Under the pieces are notes generated by a model that saw only the letters and a program-made list of their open reading frames with translations, did not search any database and was not told the origin of the DNA. Shown here piece after piece: positions 1-5,812 of a stretch of DNA of 19,003 nt (positions are counted from its first letter, which is position 1; every line of letters begins with the position of its first letter). Origin of the DNA: JBBDZE01 sp040900345 (GTDB lineage Bacteria > Patescibacteriota > Minisyncoccia > Spechtbacterales > 2-12-FULL-38-22); NCBI GenBank assembly GCA_040900345.1, contig JBBDZE010000027.1:1-19003 (forward strand). Reading direction: 5' to 3'. Position numbers and translations under genes: made by a program.

Positions 1-49
1 CCCGCCGCGGTGAGGCGCGTGGTCGCGCCTCTTGTGTACGGTTGGGCAT
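1..49 (-). CDS. Possible start of an unknown gene, cut by the window edge
   Basis: An ATG at 49 (minus strand) follows an excellent SD (AAGGAGGG, 3 bases before the ATG) that overlaps the stop codon of the gene at 59-271. The visible codons read MPNRTQEARPRASPRR with no stop before the edge. The first codons closely match a mini-ORF at 2778-2804 (MPNRAQGP), and an 8-bp GC hairpin (12-31) follows at once. This may therefore be a leader peptide plus hairpin and not the start of a real protein. No family is recognisable from 16 residues. Confidence 0.3.
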   Translation of the reverse strand, partial: MPNRTQEARPRASPRR

Positions 50-60
50 GAGCCCTCCTT
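1..60 (-). repeat. Leader element copy C: SD, ATGCCCAACCGT, hairpin
   Basis: Read on the minus strand, the order is a gene stop codon, GGAGGG, ATGCCCAACCGTACACAAG, then a stem GAGGCGCG/CGCGCCTC with a 4-base loop at 12-31. The same order occurs at 2690-2815 with a different stem sequence. The mini-ORF codons are conserved and the stems are not. The element is cut by the window edge. Confidence 0.5.
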
Positions 61-271
61 ACCGTTGCCTACTGACTTCAGAGGCGGAGACGACATCCTT
101 CTCGTAGAGTCTCTCCCCGCACCCGGGACAGAAGTCCAACGGGGCGCCTTTCGTGTCCTCGAACTCGACTACGGGAGCATCGTCGTCGCTGTCGCTGGTT
201 TCGACTCGTTGAAGCACCTGCTTGCAGCTGCCCAGGCTGTGCCGCACAGAAGTTTCGGTGATACTCGGCAT
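59..271 (-). CDS. Small protein with a CPxCG zinc knuckle, unknown function
   Basis: A 70-residue protein. ATG at 271 is preceded by GGAAGGGGA with about 9 bases of spacing, which supports this start over a 19-base-longer overlapping frame. The C-terminal half contains FCPGCGERLY, a rubredoxin-type CPxCG knuckle. The only other cysteine is near residue 16, so a full four-cysteine zinc site would need that residue plus another ligand, or a dimer. The middle is acidic (SDSDDDAPVVEFED). There is no signal peptide or membrane segment, so it is likely cytoplasmic. It is the last complete gene of the leftward cluster, and the next SD overlaps its stop codon. I do not recognise a family. Its size, its knuckle and its good SD make it more likely real than a shadow. 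Confidence 0.55.
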   Translation of the reverse strand: MPSITETSVRHSLGSCKQVLQRVETSDSDDDAPVVEFEDTKGAPLDFCPGCGERLYEKDVVSASEVSRQR

Positions 272-342
272 GTTGTATATCCCCTTCCAACCGATCCTGC
301 TAGATGCAGACTTTTAGCTCTATGCTGACTTCGCCTCCTTTG

Positions 343-526
343 CTACTCGTCTTGGCTGTTGAGAAGCGAATCGGGTAACGATGTTTCGCTCTTCGCAGAT
401 GCTAGGATGCGTCCCACTTCCACTACTGCCCTCTGTTCTTCTGAGAGGTCCTGCACATCTCCCATTTCGCTTGTTCCGCGACAAAAAAATATTACGTAAT
501 ACTTTACGTAAATCCCTCTCTTCCAT
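343..526 (-). pseudogene. Small gene interrupted by an apparent frameshift at a T7 run
   Basis: Two overlapping minus-strand frames each look coding for only part of their length. The first starts at ATG 526, 10 bases after GAGGG and 33 bases beyond the oligopeptidase stop. It reads plausibly as MEERDLRKVLRNIF and then degenerates into a low-complexity Arg/Gly/Ser tail. The second frame takes over with GDVQDLSEEQRAVVEVGR and a further helical stretch, ending at TAG 343. The switch lies next to a run of seven Ts on the minus strand (483-489). Skipping one T would give a single protein of about 60 residues with a basic N-terminus and an amphipathic C-terminal helix. It may be a sequencing or assembly indel, a true pseudogene, or programmed slippage. 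No family is recognised. Confidence 0.4.
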
Positions 527-559
527 ACTATCGTCACCCTCGCCCTGCCGCAAGGCGTT

Positions 560-2563
560 TTATTCGCCAACGTCCAAATAGGTGAAGAAGAAGGCCAACA
601 TGTCTGCCTGCTCCTCTATCTCTTTGCTTTGGGCGGCCCCGCCGCTGTGGCCGGCTTGGCGCTCGACCCGCACCAGCACGGTATTTTCCGGATTCGCCTG
701 GCACATGCGCGCGGCAAACTTGTAGGAGTGCATGGGGTGGACGCGGTCGTCGTGGTCCGATGTTTTGATGAGCAACGGCGGATAGGCAGTGCCGTCCTTC
801 ACGTTGTGGTACGGGCTGTAGCGCAGCATCCATTTCCGCTCTTTGGGAATGTCGGGATTGCCGTACTCGGGAACCCACAGGGCGCCGCCGCCAAACTTGT
901 GAAAGCGCAGCATGTCGGTGACGGGCACGATACTCGCCACCGCGCCGAACAGATCGGGCCGCTGCAGCATGACGGCCGAGGTGAGCAGGCCGCCGTTGCT
1001 GCCGCCCATGATACCGAGACGTTCGGGCTTGGTGTACGTGCGCTGGATGAGGTGCTCGGCCGCGGCGATGAAGTCGTTAAAGACGTTCTGTTTGTTGTTG
1101 CGCCGCCCGGCATCGTGCCAGGCCTTGCCAAATTCCCCGCCCCCGCGGAGGTTGGCAACAACAAAGACACCCCCCGCCTCCAGGAAGGGCATCTGGCGCA
1201 GCATGAAGAATGGGGTGAGCGGAACGTCAAACCCTCCATAGCCGAGCATCACCGTAGGATTGGCGCCGTTTCTGCGCACTCCCTTTTTATGCACGATGAA
1301 CATCGGAACCTTGGTGCCATCCTTCGAGGTGCACCACTCTTGCTTGGCGACAAACTCAACGGCCGGCAGCGGGACGCTGTTGCGCTTAAAGACGGCCAGC
1401 TTGCGCGTGCGCACCTCGTACCGGTAGATGGTGCGCGGCGTGGCAAACGATGCCAGAATAATGAACGCCTCGACGCTCTCCTCTTCTACGTCCCCAAATC
1501 CGATACTGCTGAAGGCAGGCAGCCGCAGGGGCCGCGTGGCCGAACCATCGAGCGCGTGCGTATAGACGCGGTCCGCGGCATTCTCAAAGTAGACGCTCAA
1601 CAAGGTGTCGCCCACTGCTGTCACCCCCGCGAGCACGTGCTTGGCTTCGGGAATGATGGTCCGCGGCTTCTTCCCGCGCATGGCATCCGCAAGGGCAATG
1701 CGCTGAGCCTTGCTTCGGGGCGCGCCCTCGTTGGTGACAATATAGAGCTGATCGCGGTGAAAGAAGCCGCTCGCGCTCACCCGCTTGCCTTGTATAATAG
1801 GCACGAAGACGTCAGGCTGAGCCAGATCGCACAGGTACAGCTCAGAACGAAACTCCTCCTCCGAAAGGACCATCCGCTCTACCAGCAGGTACTGCCTGTT
1901 GGCCGAAAGCTGGCTGCTGAGCATATCTTCTTTCGGCAGCCCCTCGCCAAAAACGAGGCGGTCTTTTTGGTAGGCATCCCCCAGTTTGTGAAAGTACAGC
2001 CGCCGATGGAGCTTTTCTTCCCCTTTGGGCGGCTTCACCAAGCCGCGACTATACCAGAATCCGGAATTGTCCGCGGCCCAATCGCCCGCATCCAGGGGGT
2101 AGATCGCGTCGGACACGGCGTCTTCTACGAGCTTGCCCGTGCGCACGTCCAACACGTGGAGGCTCTTTTTATCGTTGCCCGCCTGGGAGAGCGCATACAA
2201 CAAGAGTGCGCCGTCCTGGCTGGGGCGCCAGGCCTCGAGAGTGACGCTGGCATCTTTCGAGAGCTTATTGGGGTTGATAAGGACGCGCGGCTTCCCACGC
2301 AGGCCCTTCTGCACATATAACAATGGAAGCTCATCGCTCGGGTCCTTCTTCTCATGGAAATACCACCCGTTGCGAACGACGGGCGCTTGATAGCGCGTGT
2401 GGCGATAAAGCCGCTGCAAGCGGCGTTTGATGCGCTCGCGGGCCGGCATGCCGGCCAGAGCCTTGCGGGCCGCGGCATCTTCGCGTTCGATCCACGCCTG
2501 GGCGCGTTTGGTATGCGGTTGTTCAAGCCACGCGAACTCGTCGCGAATGTCAGTAGATTTCAT
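560..2563 (-). CDS. Prolyl oligopeptidase family serine peptidase (S9A)
   Basis: A 667-residue cytosolic-type prolyl oligopeptidase that cleaves short peptides after proline. The N-terminal two thirds fit the seven-bladed propeller with its helical N-terminal segment (IRDEFAWLEQP). The C-terminal alpha/beta-hydrolase domain carries the triad: Ser522 in GGSNGG, Asp605 in DHDDRV and His639 in QAGH. FGKAWHDAGRR and the GGALWVPEYG loop are also typical of S9A. Length is close to the usual ~700 and there is no signal peptide. I choose ATG 2563. A longer TTG frame from 2626 would translate through a 32-bp palindrome, and its first 21 residues do not resemble the family. ATG 2563 lies 8 bases after an extended -10 (TG-T-TAGAAT), giving a nearly leaderless mRNA. 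The frameshifted small gene follows 33 bases downstream. Confidence 0.95.
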   Translation of the reverse strand: MKSTDIRDEFAWLEQPHTKRAQAWIEREDAAARKALAGMPARERIKRRLQRLYRHTRYQAPVVRNGWYFHEKKDPSDELPLLYVQKGLRGKPRVLINPNKLSKDASVTLEAWRPSQDGALLLYALSQAGNDKKSLHVLDVRTGKLVEDAVSDAIYPLDAGDWAADNSGFWYSRGLVKPPKGEEKLHRRLYFHKLGDAYQKDRLVFGEGLPKEDMLSSQLSANRQYLLVERMVLSEEEFRSELYLCDLAQPDVFVPIIQGKRVSASGFFHRDQLYIVTNEGAPRSKAQRIALADAMRGKKPRTIIPEAKHVLAGVTAVGDTLLSVYFENAADRVYTHALDGSATRPLRLPAFSSIGFGDVEEESVEAFIILASFATPRTIYRYEVRTRKLAVFKRNSVPLPAVEFVAKQEWCTSKDGTKVPMFIVHKKGVRRNGANPTVMLGYGGFDVPLTPFFMLRQMPFLEAGGVFVVANLRGGGEFGKAWHDAGRRNNKQNVFNDFIAAAEHLIQRTYTKPERLGIMGGSNGGLLTSAVMLQRPDLFGAVASIVPVTDMLRFHKFGGGALWVPEYGNPDIPKERKWMLRYSPYHNVKDGTAYPPLLIKTSDHDDRVHPMHSYKFAARMCQANPENTVLVRVERQAGHSGGAAQSKEIEEQADMLAFFFTYLDVGE

Positions 2564-2569
2564 AGATGG

Positions 2570-2601
2570 ACATTCTAACATTCTGCAGAATGTTAGAATG
2601 T
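2570..2601. repeat. Perfect loopless palindrome, 32 bp
   Basis: A self-complementary 16 + 16 bp sequence centred on CTGCAG (2585/2586) with no spacer. It lies 6 bases upstream of the oligopeptidase ATG and contains TAGAAT on both strands, so it overlaps the inferred promoter. No U-tract follows it on the minus strand; TTATTTTT follows on the plus strand. Confidence 0.9.
2572..2580 (-). promoter_or_regulatory. Extended -10 promoter for the oligopeptidase gene
   Basis: The minus strand reads TG-T-TAGAAT (hexamer at 2577-2572, 5 of 6 matches to TATAAT), then 8 bases, then the ATG at 2563. The predicted transcription start would leave a leader of about 2 bases. No convincing -35 is visible, as expected for extended -10 promoters. 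The hexamer lies inside the 32-bp palindrome, so cruciform extrusion or a bound dimeric regulator would block it. Confidence 0.45.
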
Positions 2602-2689
2602 TATTTTTCCATGCGTTCTCCTCCAAGAAAGTGGTTTCATCCTACCACAGAGGCCGTCTAAAAACTCGCTTTCGCGCCGAGAGGGAGGA

Positions 2690-2815
2690 GCTTTGGCGGC
2701 CGCTTACGAACAACGCCCCGACCAGTGTCAGGGCGCGGAAACGTCGTCGGACCGTGATGGGTGGGAGCGGGGTTCCATCACGGTCCTTGCGCACGGTTGG
2801 GCATACGCCCCTCCT
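2690..2815 (-). repeat. Leader element copy A: SD, mini-ORF MPNRAQGP, hairpins
   Basis: On the minus strand, directly after the stop codon at 2814, come GGAGGGG, an 8-codon ORF MPNRAQGP (ATG 2804, TGA 2780-2778), and a 12-bp perfect stem (2786-2775 with 2760-2749, 14-base loop). The last codons of the mini-ORF lie inside the 5' arm of this stem. A second short GC stem (2714-2718/2731-2735) and TTGTTCGTAAG follow. The stem region is nearly identical to copy B at 3950-4050. Together with 2627-2689, where I see nothing else, this fills the gap before the oligopeptidase gene. Confidence 0.7.
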
Positions 2816-3068
2816 AGCTCTTCCGCTCCTTGGCCCGGGCTGCTTCTTGCCGTCGCCTTTGCACGACGCGTGCCGCGGCCGCTTGGCCAAGAATGACAGA
2901 ATCACGGGGAGCAGACGTTCTCTCAGCTCGCATGTCGCGGTCCGCTTGCGCCTGCTCCTCGTAGTAGTCCTCTTCGACCCTGCGCACCCCTCGCGTGTAG
3001 CCGATACGATAGCTCGCCGCTACCCCGACCACGCCGATGAGCACAAGAACTATCCCCAGCGTATCCAC
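2814..3068 (-). CDS. Small single-pass membrane protein, unknown
   Basis: An 84-residue protein starting at GTG 3068, chosen because AGGAGG lies 5 bases upstream. Residues 1-21 (MDTLGIVLVLIGVVGVAASY) form one hydrophobic helix. The rest is a strongly charged, probably cytoplasmic helix rich in Arg, Glu, Ala and Gln (RRVEEDYYEEQAQADRD, then VVQRRRQEAARAKERKS), possibly a coiled coil. It overlaps the 3' end of the upstream gene by 19 bases, indicating one transcript and coupled translation. Leader element A begins at its stop codon. No family is recognised. The layout resembles many small membrane adaptor or scaffold proteins, which does not assign a function. Confidence 0.75.
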   Translation of the reverse strand: MDTLGIVLVLIGVVGVAASYRIGYTRGVRRVEEDYYEEQAQADRDMRAERTSAPRDSVILGQAAAARVVQRRRQEAARAKERKS

Positions 3069-3565
3069 GGGTTCCTCCTCTCGACGAGGGGTGGCGATTT
3101 CCTAGCTTTCGCTTCTTCACACACCTCCCGTTGCTCTTCTTTGGACAGGCTTCCTACCAGTTCCCGATAGTACCCATCGAGGGCTTGGGCGAGCCTTGCT
3201 TTGGCCTCGCTCGAGGACCCTCCGATGCTGTCCATGAATGCCCGATCAAATCCGACGGAAAGAATGATCTCCCCTTCAGGACACTCGGACAGGACGAAGC
3301 GAAACTGGTATCTGAACGCTTCGTCATCACTACCCGGCGGGATCGATTCTCCGGGACGGAAAAGCTCGGGGAACGCCTCCAGAATCCCGTCGTCCCCTTG
3401 CCTTAGTTCTGGTGTGGGTATTACGGGCAAGGCAGTGGGATCCTCCACCCTCCGCTCCCCACGGTTGTCGCCCAGCATGAGCCCGAGGACGGCAACGATG
3501 GCAATCACCATTGCTATGGCGGCCAAGGCCCGCCAATATGCTGGGATCTGCTTGACTGAACGCAT
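3050..3565 (-). CDS. Membrane-anchored extracytoplasmic protein, unknown
   Basis: A 171-residue protein from ATG 3565. GGGAGG sits 5 bases upstream, directly after the stop codon of the preceding gene. A short basic N-terminus is followed by one helix at about residues 13-32 (ALAAIAMVIAIVAVLGLML), consistent with an uncleaved anchor facing outward. A Pro-rich linker leads into a mixed domain with RYQFRFVLSECPEGEII and FDRAFMDSIGG, then a helical segment (LAQALDGYYRELVGSLSKE). The only two cysteines (in SECPEG and EVCEEA) could form a disulphide. It overlaps the next gene by 19 bases. I do not recognise the domain. Confidence 0.8.
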   Translation of the reverse strand: MRSVKQIPAYWRALAAIAMVIAIVAVLGLMLGDNRGERRVEDPTALPVIPTPELRQGDDGILEAFPELFRPGESIPPGSDDEAFRYQFRFVLSECPEGEIILSVGFDRAFMDSIGGSSSEAKARLAQALDGYYRELVGSLSKEEQREVCEEAKARKSPPLVERRNPWIRWG

Positions 3566-3576
3566 GGACGCCTCCC

Positions 3577-3783
3577 TTACGAGCGGGCTCGTCGTGGGCG
3601 GCGCTCACCACCCGTATGGGGCGGCTGGTGCGGGGACAGGCACGGCAGTCGCCGTCGTTGTTCAAGCCGCTCTTCCACCGCGGCGACCATCGCCGCCATT
3701 TCTTGATGTGTTGGCATCACGACCCGGGGGATTGCGAACCCGCGCCCTGTCCGTGGAACAATCCAGCTCGACGCTATTGGCAT
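3577..3783 (-). CDS. Small soluble protein, unknown
   Basis: A 68-residue protein. ATG 3783 follows GAGGAG with 7 bases of spacing, the best initiation site in this stretch and preferred to a longer frame from 3888. After a short N-terminus (MPIASSWIVPRTGRG) comes an amphipathic helix (PTHQEMAAMVAAVEERLEQR) and a basic Pro/Arg-rich tail. No membrane segment is visible. Its stop codon directly abuts the SD of the membrane-anchored gene at 3050-3565, so the two are co-transcribed. Function is unknown. The overlapping frame 3662-3928 competes with it over its first 120 bases. Confidence 0.6.
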   Translation of the reverse strand: MPIASSWIVPRTGRGFAIPRVVMPTHQEMAAMVAAVEERLEQRRRLPCLSPHQPPHTGGERRPRRARS

Positions 3784-3928
3784 TGACCGTCTCCTCGTTT
3801 TCTGCTGCGCGAGCCGAAAAGAAACGATTCCGGCATCCGCATCTCGTATTTCTTTCGCCTCGTAACAGGAACGGGCCGCACGCGCCACACCCGTTCCCCA
3901 AGGTGGGGACGCCTTCGAATCCCTTCAC
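3662..3928 (-). CDS. Possible zinc-ribbon-like protein, coupled to a MPIR leader
   Basis: An 88-codon frame starting at GTG 3928. The first half looks coding, with CGACGPF and CGCRNRF forming a CxxC...CxC arrangement that could bind one zinc ion. The second half overlaps the gene at 3577-3783 and has shadow-like composition (RNGGDGRRGGRAA). The GTG lacks its own SD, but AAGGAGG lies 9 bases before a 4-codon ORF (ATG CCC ATC CGG TGA) whose stop overlaps this GTG, so reinitiation is plausible. Alternatively a frameshift near 3790 joins this N-terminus to the downstream gene. No family is recognised. Confidence 0.4.
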   Translation of the reverse strand: MKGFEGVPTLGNGCGACGPFLLRGERNTRCGCRNRFFSARAAENEETVNANSVELDCSTDRARVRNPPGRDANTSRNGGDGRRGGRAA

Positions 3929-3949
3929 CGGATGGGCATATCATCTCCC

Positions 3950-4050
3950 CTCCTTACGAACACGCTCCGCCATGGGCGGAGCGGGCAGGGGGGGTCGTGA
4001 TGGGTGGGAACGGAGCTTCCCATCACGGCCCTTGTGCGCGGCCGGATATG
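3950..4050 (-). repeat. Leader element copy B: gene tail plus two GC hairpins
   Basis: On the minus strand, CGCGCACAAGGGCCGTGATGG closely matches copy A (21 bases shown only in part: CGCGCACAAGGGCCG then TGATGG). It is followed by a 9-bp stem (4027-4019/4004-3996, 14-base loop), a C-rich spacer, a 9-bp stem with a 3-base loop (3983-3963), then TGTTCGTAAG and a strong SD. In this copy the conserved codons form the tail RAQGP-stop of the upstream membrane gene, where copy A has a mini-ORF. Confidence 0.7.
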
Positions 4051-4322
4051 TCCTCCTCCTGCAAGCCTTCCACCACGATTTCCTGGAACCTTCTCCGGCC
4101 CCAAATGCCCCCTACCGTGACAATCAGCAGCAGTAAGAGAGTCCAGGCCCAAAGGACGGCTCTGCTCCACTCGCCGGGCAGCGCCGCCTGTGCTACCAGC
4201 ACGACCAGCGTGAAAGCCAGCCACGCGACGATGCCCCTTCGCCACCATCCCGATGGCAGAAAACAGAGTGCCACGTATATGGCGCCCACCAGAACACCCG
4301 CCGACAGTATGGTGGTGAGGAT
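4023..4322 (-). CDS. Small multi-pass membrane protein, unknown; probable ATC start
   Basis: The ATG/GTG-only call begins at GTG 4289 (88 residues), which cuts through a hydrophobic helix and has no SD. The same frame is open upstream to a strong SD (AAAGGAGGG, 4327-4335), and the codon 4 bases after it is ATC at 4322. No ATG, GTG or TTG exists between SD and GTG. Starting at ATC gives 99 residues with an intact first helix (ILTTILSAGVLVGAIYVALC), a second (IVAWLAFTLVVLVAQAA) and a third (LWAWTLLLLLIVTVGGIW), then a charged tail ending RAQGP inside leader element B. It is the first gene of the leftward cluster and sits behind a TTGACA promoter. Function is not recognisable. Confidence 0.7.
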   Translation of the reverse strand: MLTTILSAGVLVGAIYVALCFLPSGWWRRGIVAWLAFTLVVLVAQAALPGEWSRAVLWAWTLLLLLIVTVGGIWGRRRFQEIVVEGLQEEDISGRAQGP

Positions 4323-4360
4323 AGGTCCCTCCTTTCCTACCTTATCCCTCAGATGTTACC

Positions 4361-4383
4361 GCACACCTCCCTCCTTGGTGTGC
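4361..4383 (-). promoter_or_regulatory. 5' leader hairpin with an SD-like loop
   Basis: A 7-bp perfect stem (GCACACC/GGTGTGC) on the minus strand holds the 9-base loop AAGGAGGGA. It lies between the promoter at 4388-4415 and the real SD of the membrane gene at 4327-4335, which repeats the loop sequence. It could be a ribosome standby or decoy site. Confidence 0.45.
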
Positions 4384-4387
4384 CTAT

Positions 4388-4415
4388 TTTTTACCATAGC
4401 ATTGAGTAGTGTCAA
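4388..4415 (-). promoter_or_regulatory. Sigma-70-type promoter for the leftward small-gene cluster
   Basis: The minus strand has TTGACA (4415-4410, perfect -35), 16 bases, then TAAAAA (4393-4388, 4 of 6) preceded by TG-G, an extended -10. Transcription would run left into the hairpin at 4361-4383 and the membrane gene. Confidence 0.55.
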
Positions 4416-4427
4416 TAATAGCTCCCC

Positions 4428-4465
4428 TGTCACCTAAACTATCCCATGGGATAGTTTAGGTGACA
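4428..4465. repeat. Perfect loopless palindrome, 38 bp
   Basis: 19 + 19 bp centred on CCATGG (4446/4447). It lies in the divergent intergenic region, 13 bases upstream of the leftward -35 and 58 bases upstream of the atp -35. No U-tract follows on either strand, so it is an unlikely terminator, though it could insulate the divergent promoters. Confidence 0.9.
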
Positions 4466-4499
4466 AAAGCTCAGGAATAGACGAGAGGGGAACACCCGT

Positions 4500-4556
4500 A
4501 TGAAAATTCATCAACAAGCCATATTGACGATACGCTCTTTTGCGCTTACTATATGA
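4500..4556 (+). CDS. Possible 18-codon leader ORF upstream of atpB
   Basis: ATG 4500 follows GAGAGGGG with 9 bases of spacing and reads MKIHQQAILTIRSFALTI before TGA at 4554-4556. One base separates this stop from a GTG in the atpB frame. The atp promoter hexamers lie inside it, so it could be translated only from a transcript starting further upstream. Confidence 0.25.
   Translation: MKIHQQAILTIRSFALTI
4524..4552 (+). promoter_or_regulatory. Main promoter of the atp operon
   Basis: TTGACG (4524-4529), exactly 17 bases, TACTAT (4547-4552): 5 of 6 and 5 of 6 matches with ideal spacing. The predicted start is at about 4558-4559, which coincides with an in-frame GTG (4558) of atpB, so a leaderless start is possible. 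Confidence 0.75.
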
Positions 4557-4593
4557 GGTGGCGATCAGCTTGGTGCTGACCGCTCTTCGTTTT

Positions 4594-5355
4594 ATGGTGA
4601 CACTTTCCATTTCATTTGCGGCCGAAACGCTCTTCCATATTGGAGGGTTGCCCGTGACCAACAGCTTGTTGATGTCATGGATTACCATGGCGCTTTTGAT
4701 TACCCTGGGCCTCTTGGTGAGCTTTAAGATCACACCGGTTCCCGGCAAATTGCAAAATGTGGGCGAGATGGTGGTTGATACTGCTATCGGCTTTTTCACC
4801 GACGTGATGGGTTCGCGCAGGGAAGCCGAGAAGGTCTTCCCCATCGTGTTCACGTTCTTTGTGTTCATTATGCTTTCCAACTGGCTGGGCTTGTTGCCTG
4901 GCATCGGCTCTATTGGTTTTGAGGGAACCCATGTGGTCGACGGCCATGAGGAGGCGGCCTTCATTCCGTTCTTCCGCTCCACCTACTCGGACCTGAACAT
5001 GACGCTTGCGCTCGGGCTTATCTCGGTGACCGCCGTCCACGTGTTTGGTATCGCCACCATTGGATTTTTCAAACACGCAGGGAAGTTCATTACGTTCAAA
5101 GACCCTATTTCATTCTTTGTGGGCCTGCTGGAACTGTTCAGCGAAGTATCCAAAGTGCTTTCGTTCTCGTTTCGTTTGTTTGGCAACATATTTGCCGGCG
5201 AGGTGTTGCTCGTGGTAATTCTGGGGCTCGTGCCGTATGTAGCGCCCCTGCCGTTTTTCATGCTTGAAGTATTCGTAGGGTTCGTGCAAGCGCTGGTATT
5301 TTCCATGCTGACGCTTGTGTTCATGAAGGTCGCCATGGCCGAAGCCGAACATTAA
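4594..5355 (+). CDS. atpB: ATP synthase Fo subunit a
   Basis: A 253-residue stator channel subunit of F-type ATP synthase that forms the proton half-channels against the c-ring. Hydrophobic helices run through the protein. The essential arginine is Arg194 in SFSFRLFGNIFAGE (equivalent to E. coli Arg210). N-terminal ETLFHIGGLPVTNSLL is typical of subunit a. I choose ATG 4594 because VTLSISFAAETLF matches the usual N-terminus. GTG 4558, at the predicted transcription start, would add 12 residues (AISLVLTALRF) and is a real alternative. Neither has an SD. First gene of the atp operon, 4.1 Mb-independent context: atpE follows after 142 bases. Confidence 0.95.
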   Translation: MVTLSISFAAETLFHIGGLPVTNSLLMSWITMALLITLGLLVSFKITPVPGKLQNVGEMVVDTAIGFFTDVMGSRREAEKVFPIVFTFFVFIMLSNWLGLLPGIGSIGFEGTHVVDGHEEAAFIPFFRSTYSDLNMTLALGLISVTAVHVFGIATIGFFKHAGKFITFKDPISFFVGLLELFSEVSKVLSFSFRLFGNIFAGEVLLVVILGLVPYVAPLPFFMLEVFVGFVQALVFSMLTLVFMKVAMAEAEH

Positions 5356-5362
5356 CAACAGG

Positions 5363-5391
5363 TGCTAGGTTATAGGTGTTAGGTTCTAGTG
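5363..5391 (+). repeat. Degenerate TAGGT array between atpB and atpE
   Basis: Three to four consecutive TAGGTT/TAGGTG words, continuing into an AGCTG/AAGCTAG-rich stretch. It is one of at least four such arrays in the gaps of the atp operon. No SD or -10 is evident in this gap. Confidence 0.6.
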
Positions 5392-5497
5392 ATACAAACG
5401 CTGGAATCTAACAGCTGTAAGCTAGAAGCTGAAGCATTATTTATTCCGTAATGTGTTGCTGTACTCGTTCGCTGAACGGCTGGGCAACACCATCAGT

Positions 5498-5725
5498 ATG
5501 GAGCTCGAAGTATCACAGAACTTTGCCGCAGCGCTGGCCATTGGCTTGGCCGCATTGGGACCATCGCTGGCCATTGGATATATGGGTGCCAACGCCGTGC
5601 GCGCCATTGGCCGCAACCCGGAAGCCACACCACGCATTCAGACAGCTATGATTTTGGCCATCGCCTTCGCCGAAGCCGTTGCTATTTACGGCTTGGTAAT
5701 CGCGTTGGTTATTAAGTTCGTCTAG
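5498..5725 (+). CDS. atpE: ATP synthase Fo subunit c
   Basis: A 75-residue two-helix c-ring protein. Helix 1 is the glycine/alanine-rich AAALAIGLAALGPSLAIG, the polar loop is RAIGRNPEA, and helix 2 carries the ion-binding carboxylate Glu59 in AIAFAEAVAIYGL. Na+-binding c-subunits have a Gln four residues after the helix-1 proline and a Ser after the Glu. Here these are Ile and Ala, so proton coupling is likely (inference). ATG 5498 gives the usual length. A TTG at 5453 would add 15 residues unlike the family. No SD precedes it. Confidence 0.95.
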   Translation: MELEVSQNFAAALAIGLAALGPSLAIGYMGANAVRAIGRNPEATPRIQTAMILAIAFAEAVAIYGLVIALVIKFV

Positions 5726-5739
5726 CCGCCAAGGCGGCA

Positions 5740-5812
5740 GGTACTAGGTTGTAGGTTTTAGGTAATAGGTTGCGAACAAAAAAGAGCCGCGCGTCCTACA
5801 ACCTAACGACCT
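5740..5812 (+). repeat. Inverted TAGGTT array between atpE and atpF
   Basis: TAGGTTGTAGG near 5744 is matched by CCTACAACCTA near 5794, so the two ends can form an 11-bp stem. Further TAGGT words (TAGGTAATAGGT) fill the interior. Confidence 0.6.

Noticed and set aside
629..2320. A 563-codon plus-strand frame opposite the oligopeptidase
   Set aside because: It is antisense to a gene with a complete catalytic triad, and its composition (His-, Arg- and Gly-rich, no motif) is that of a shadow frame in GC-rich DNA.
2642..2905. An 87-codon minus-strand frame in the gap upstream of the oligopeptidase
   Set aside because: It runs through leader element A and its hairpins and overlaps the membrane gene at 2814-3068; there is no SD and the composition is shadow-like.
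2427..3170. A 247-codon plus-strand frame
   Set aside because: It crosses the palindrome, leader element A and two minus-strand genes with good SDs; the translation is Arg/Ser-rich without domain features.
3201..4136. A 311-codon plus-strand frame
   Set aside because: It is antisense to several small minus-strand genes with strong SDs and coherent membrane helices; the translation is low-complexity.
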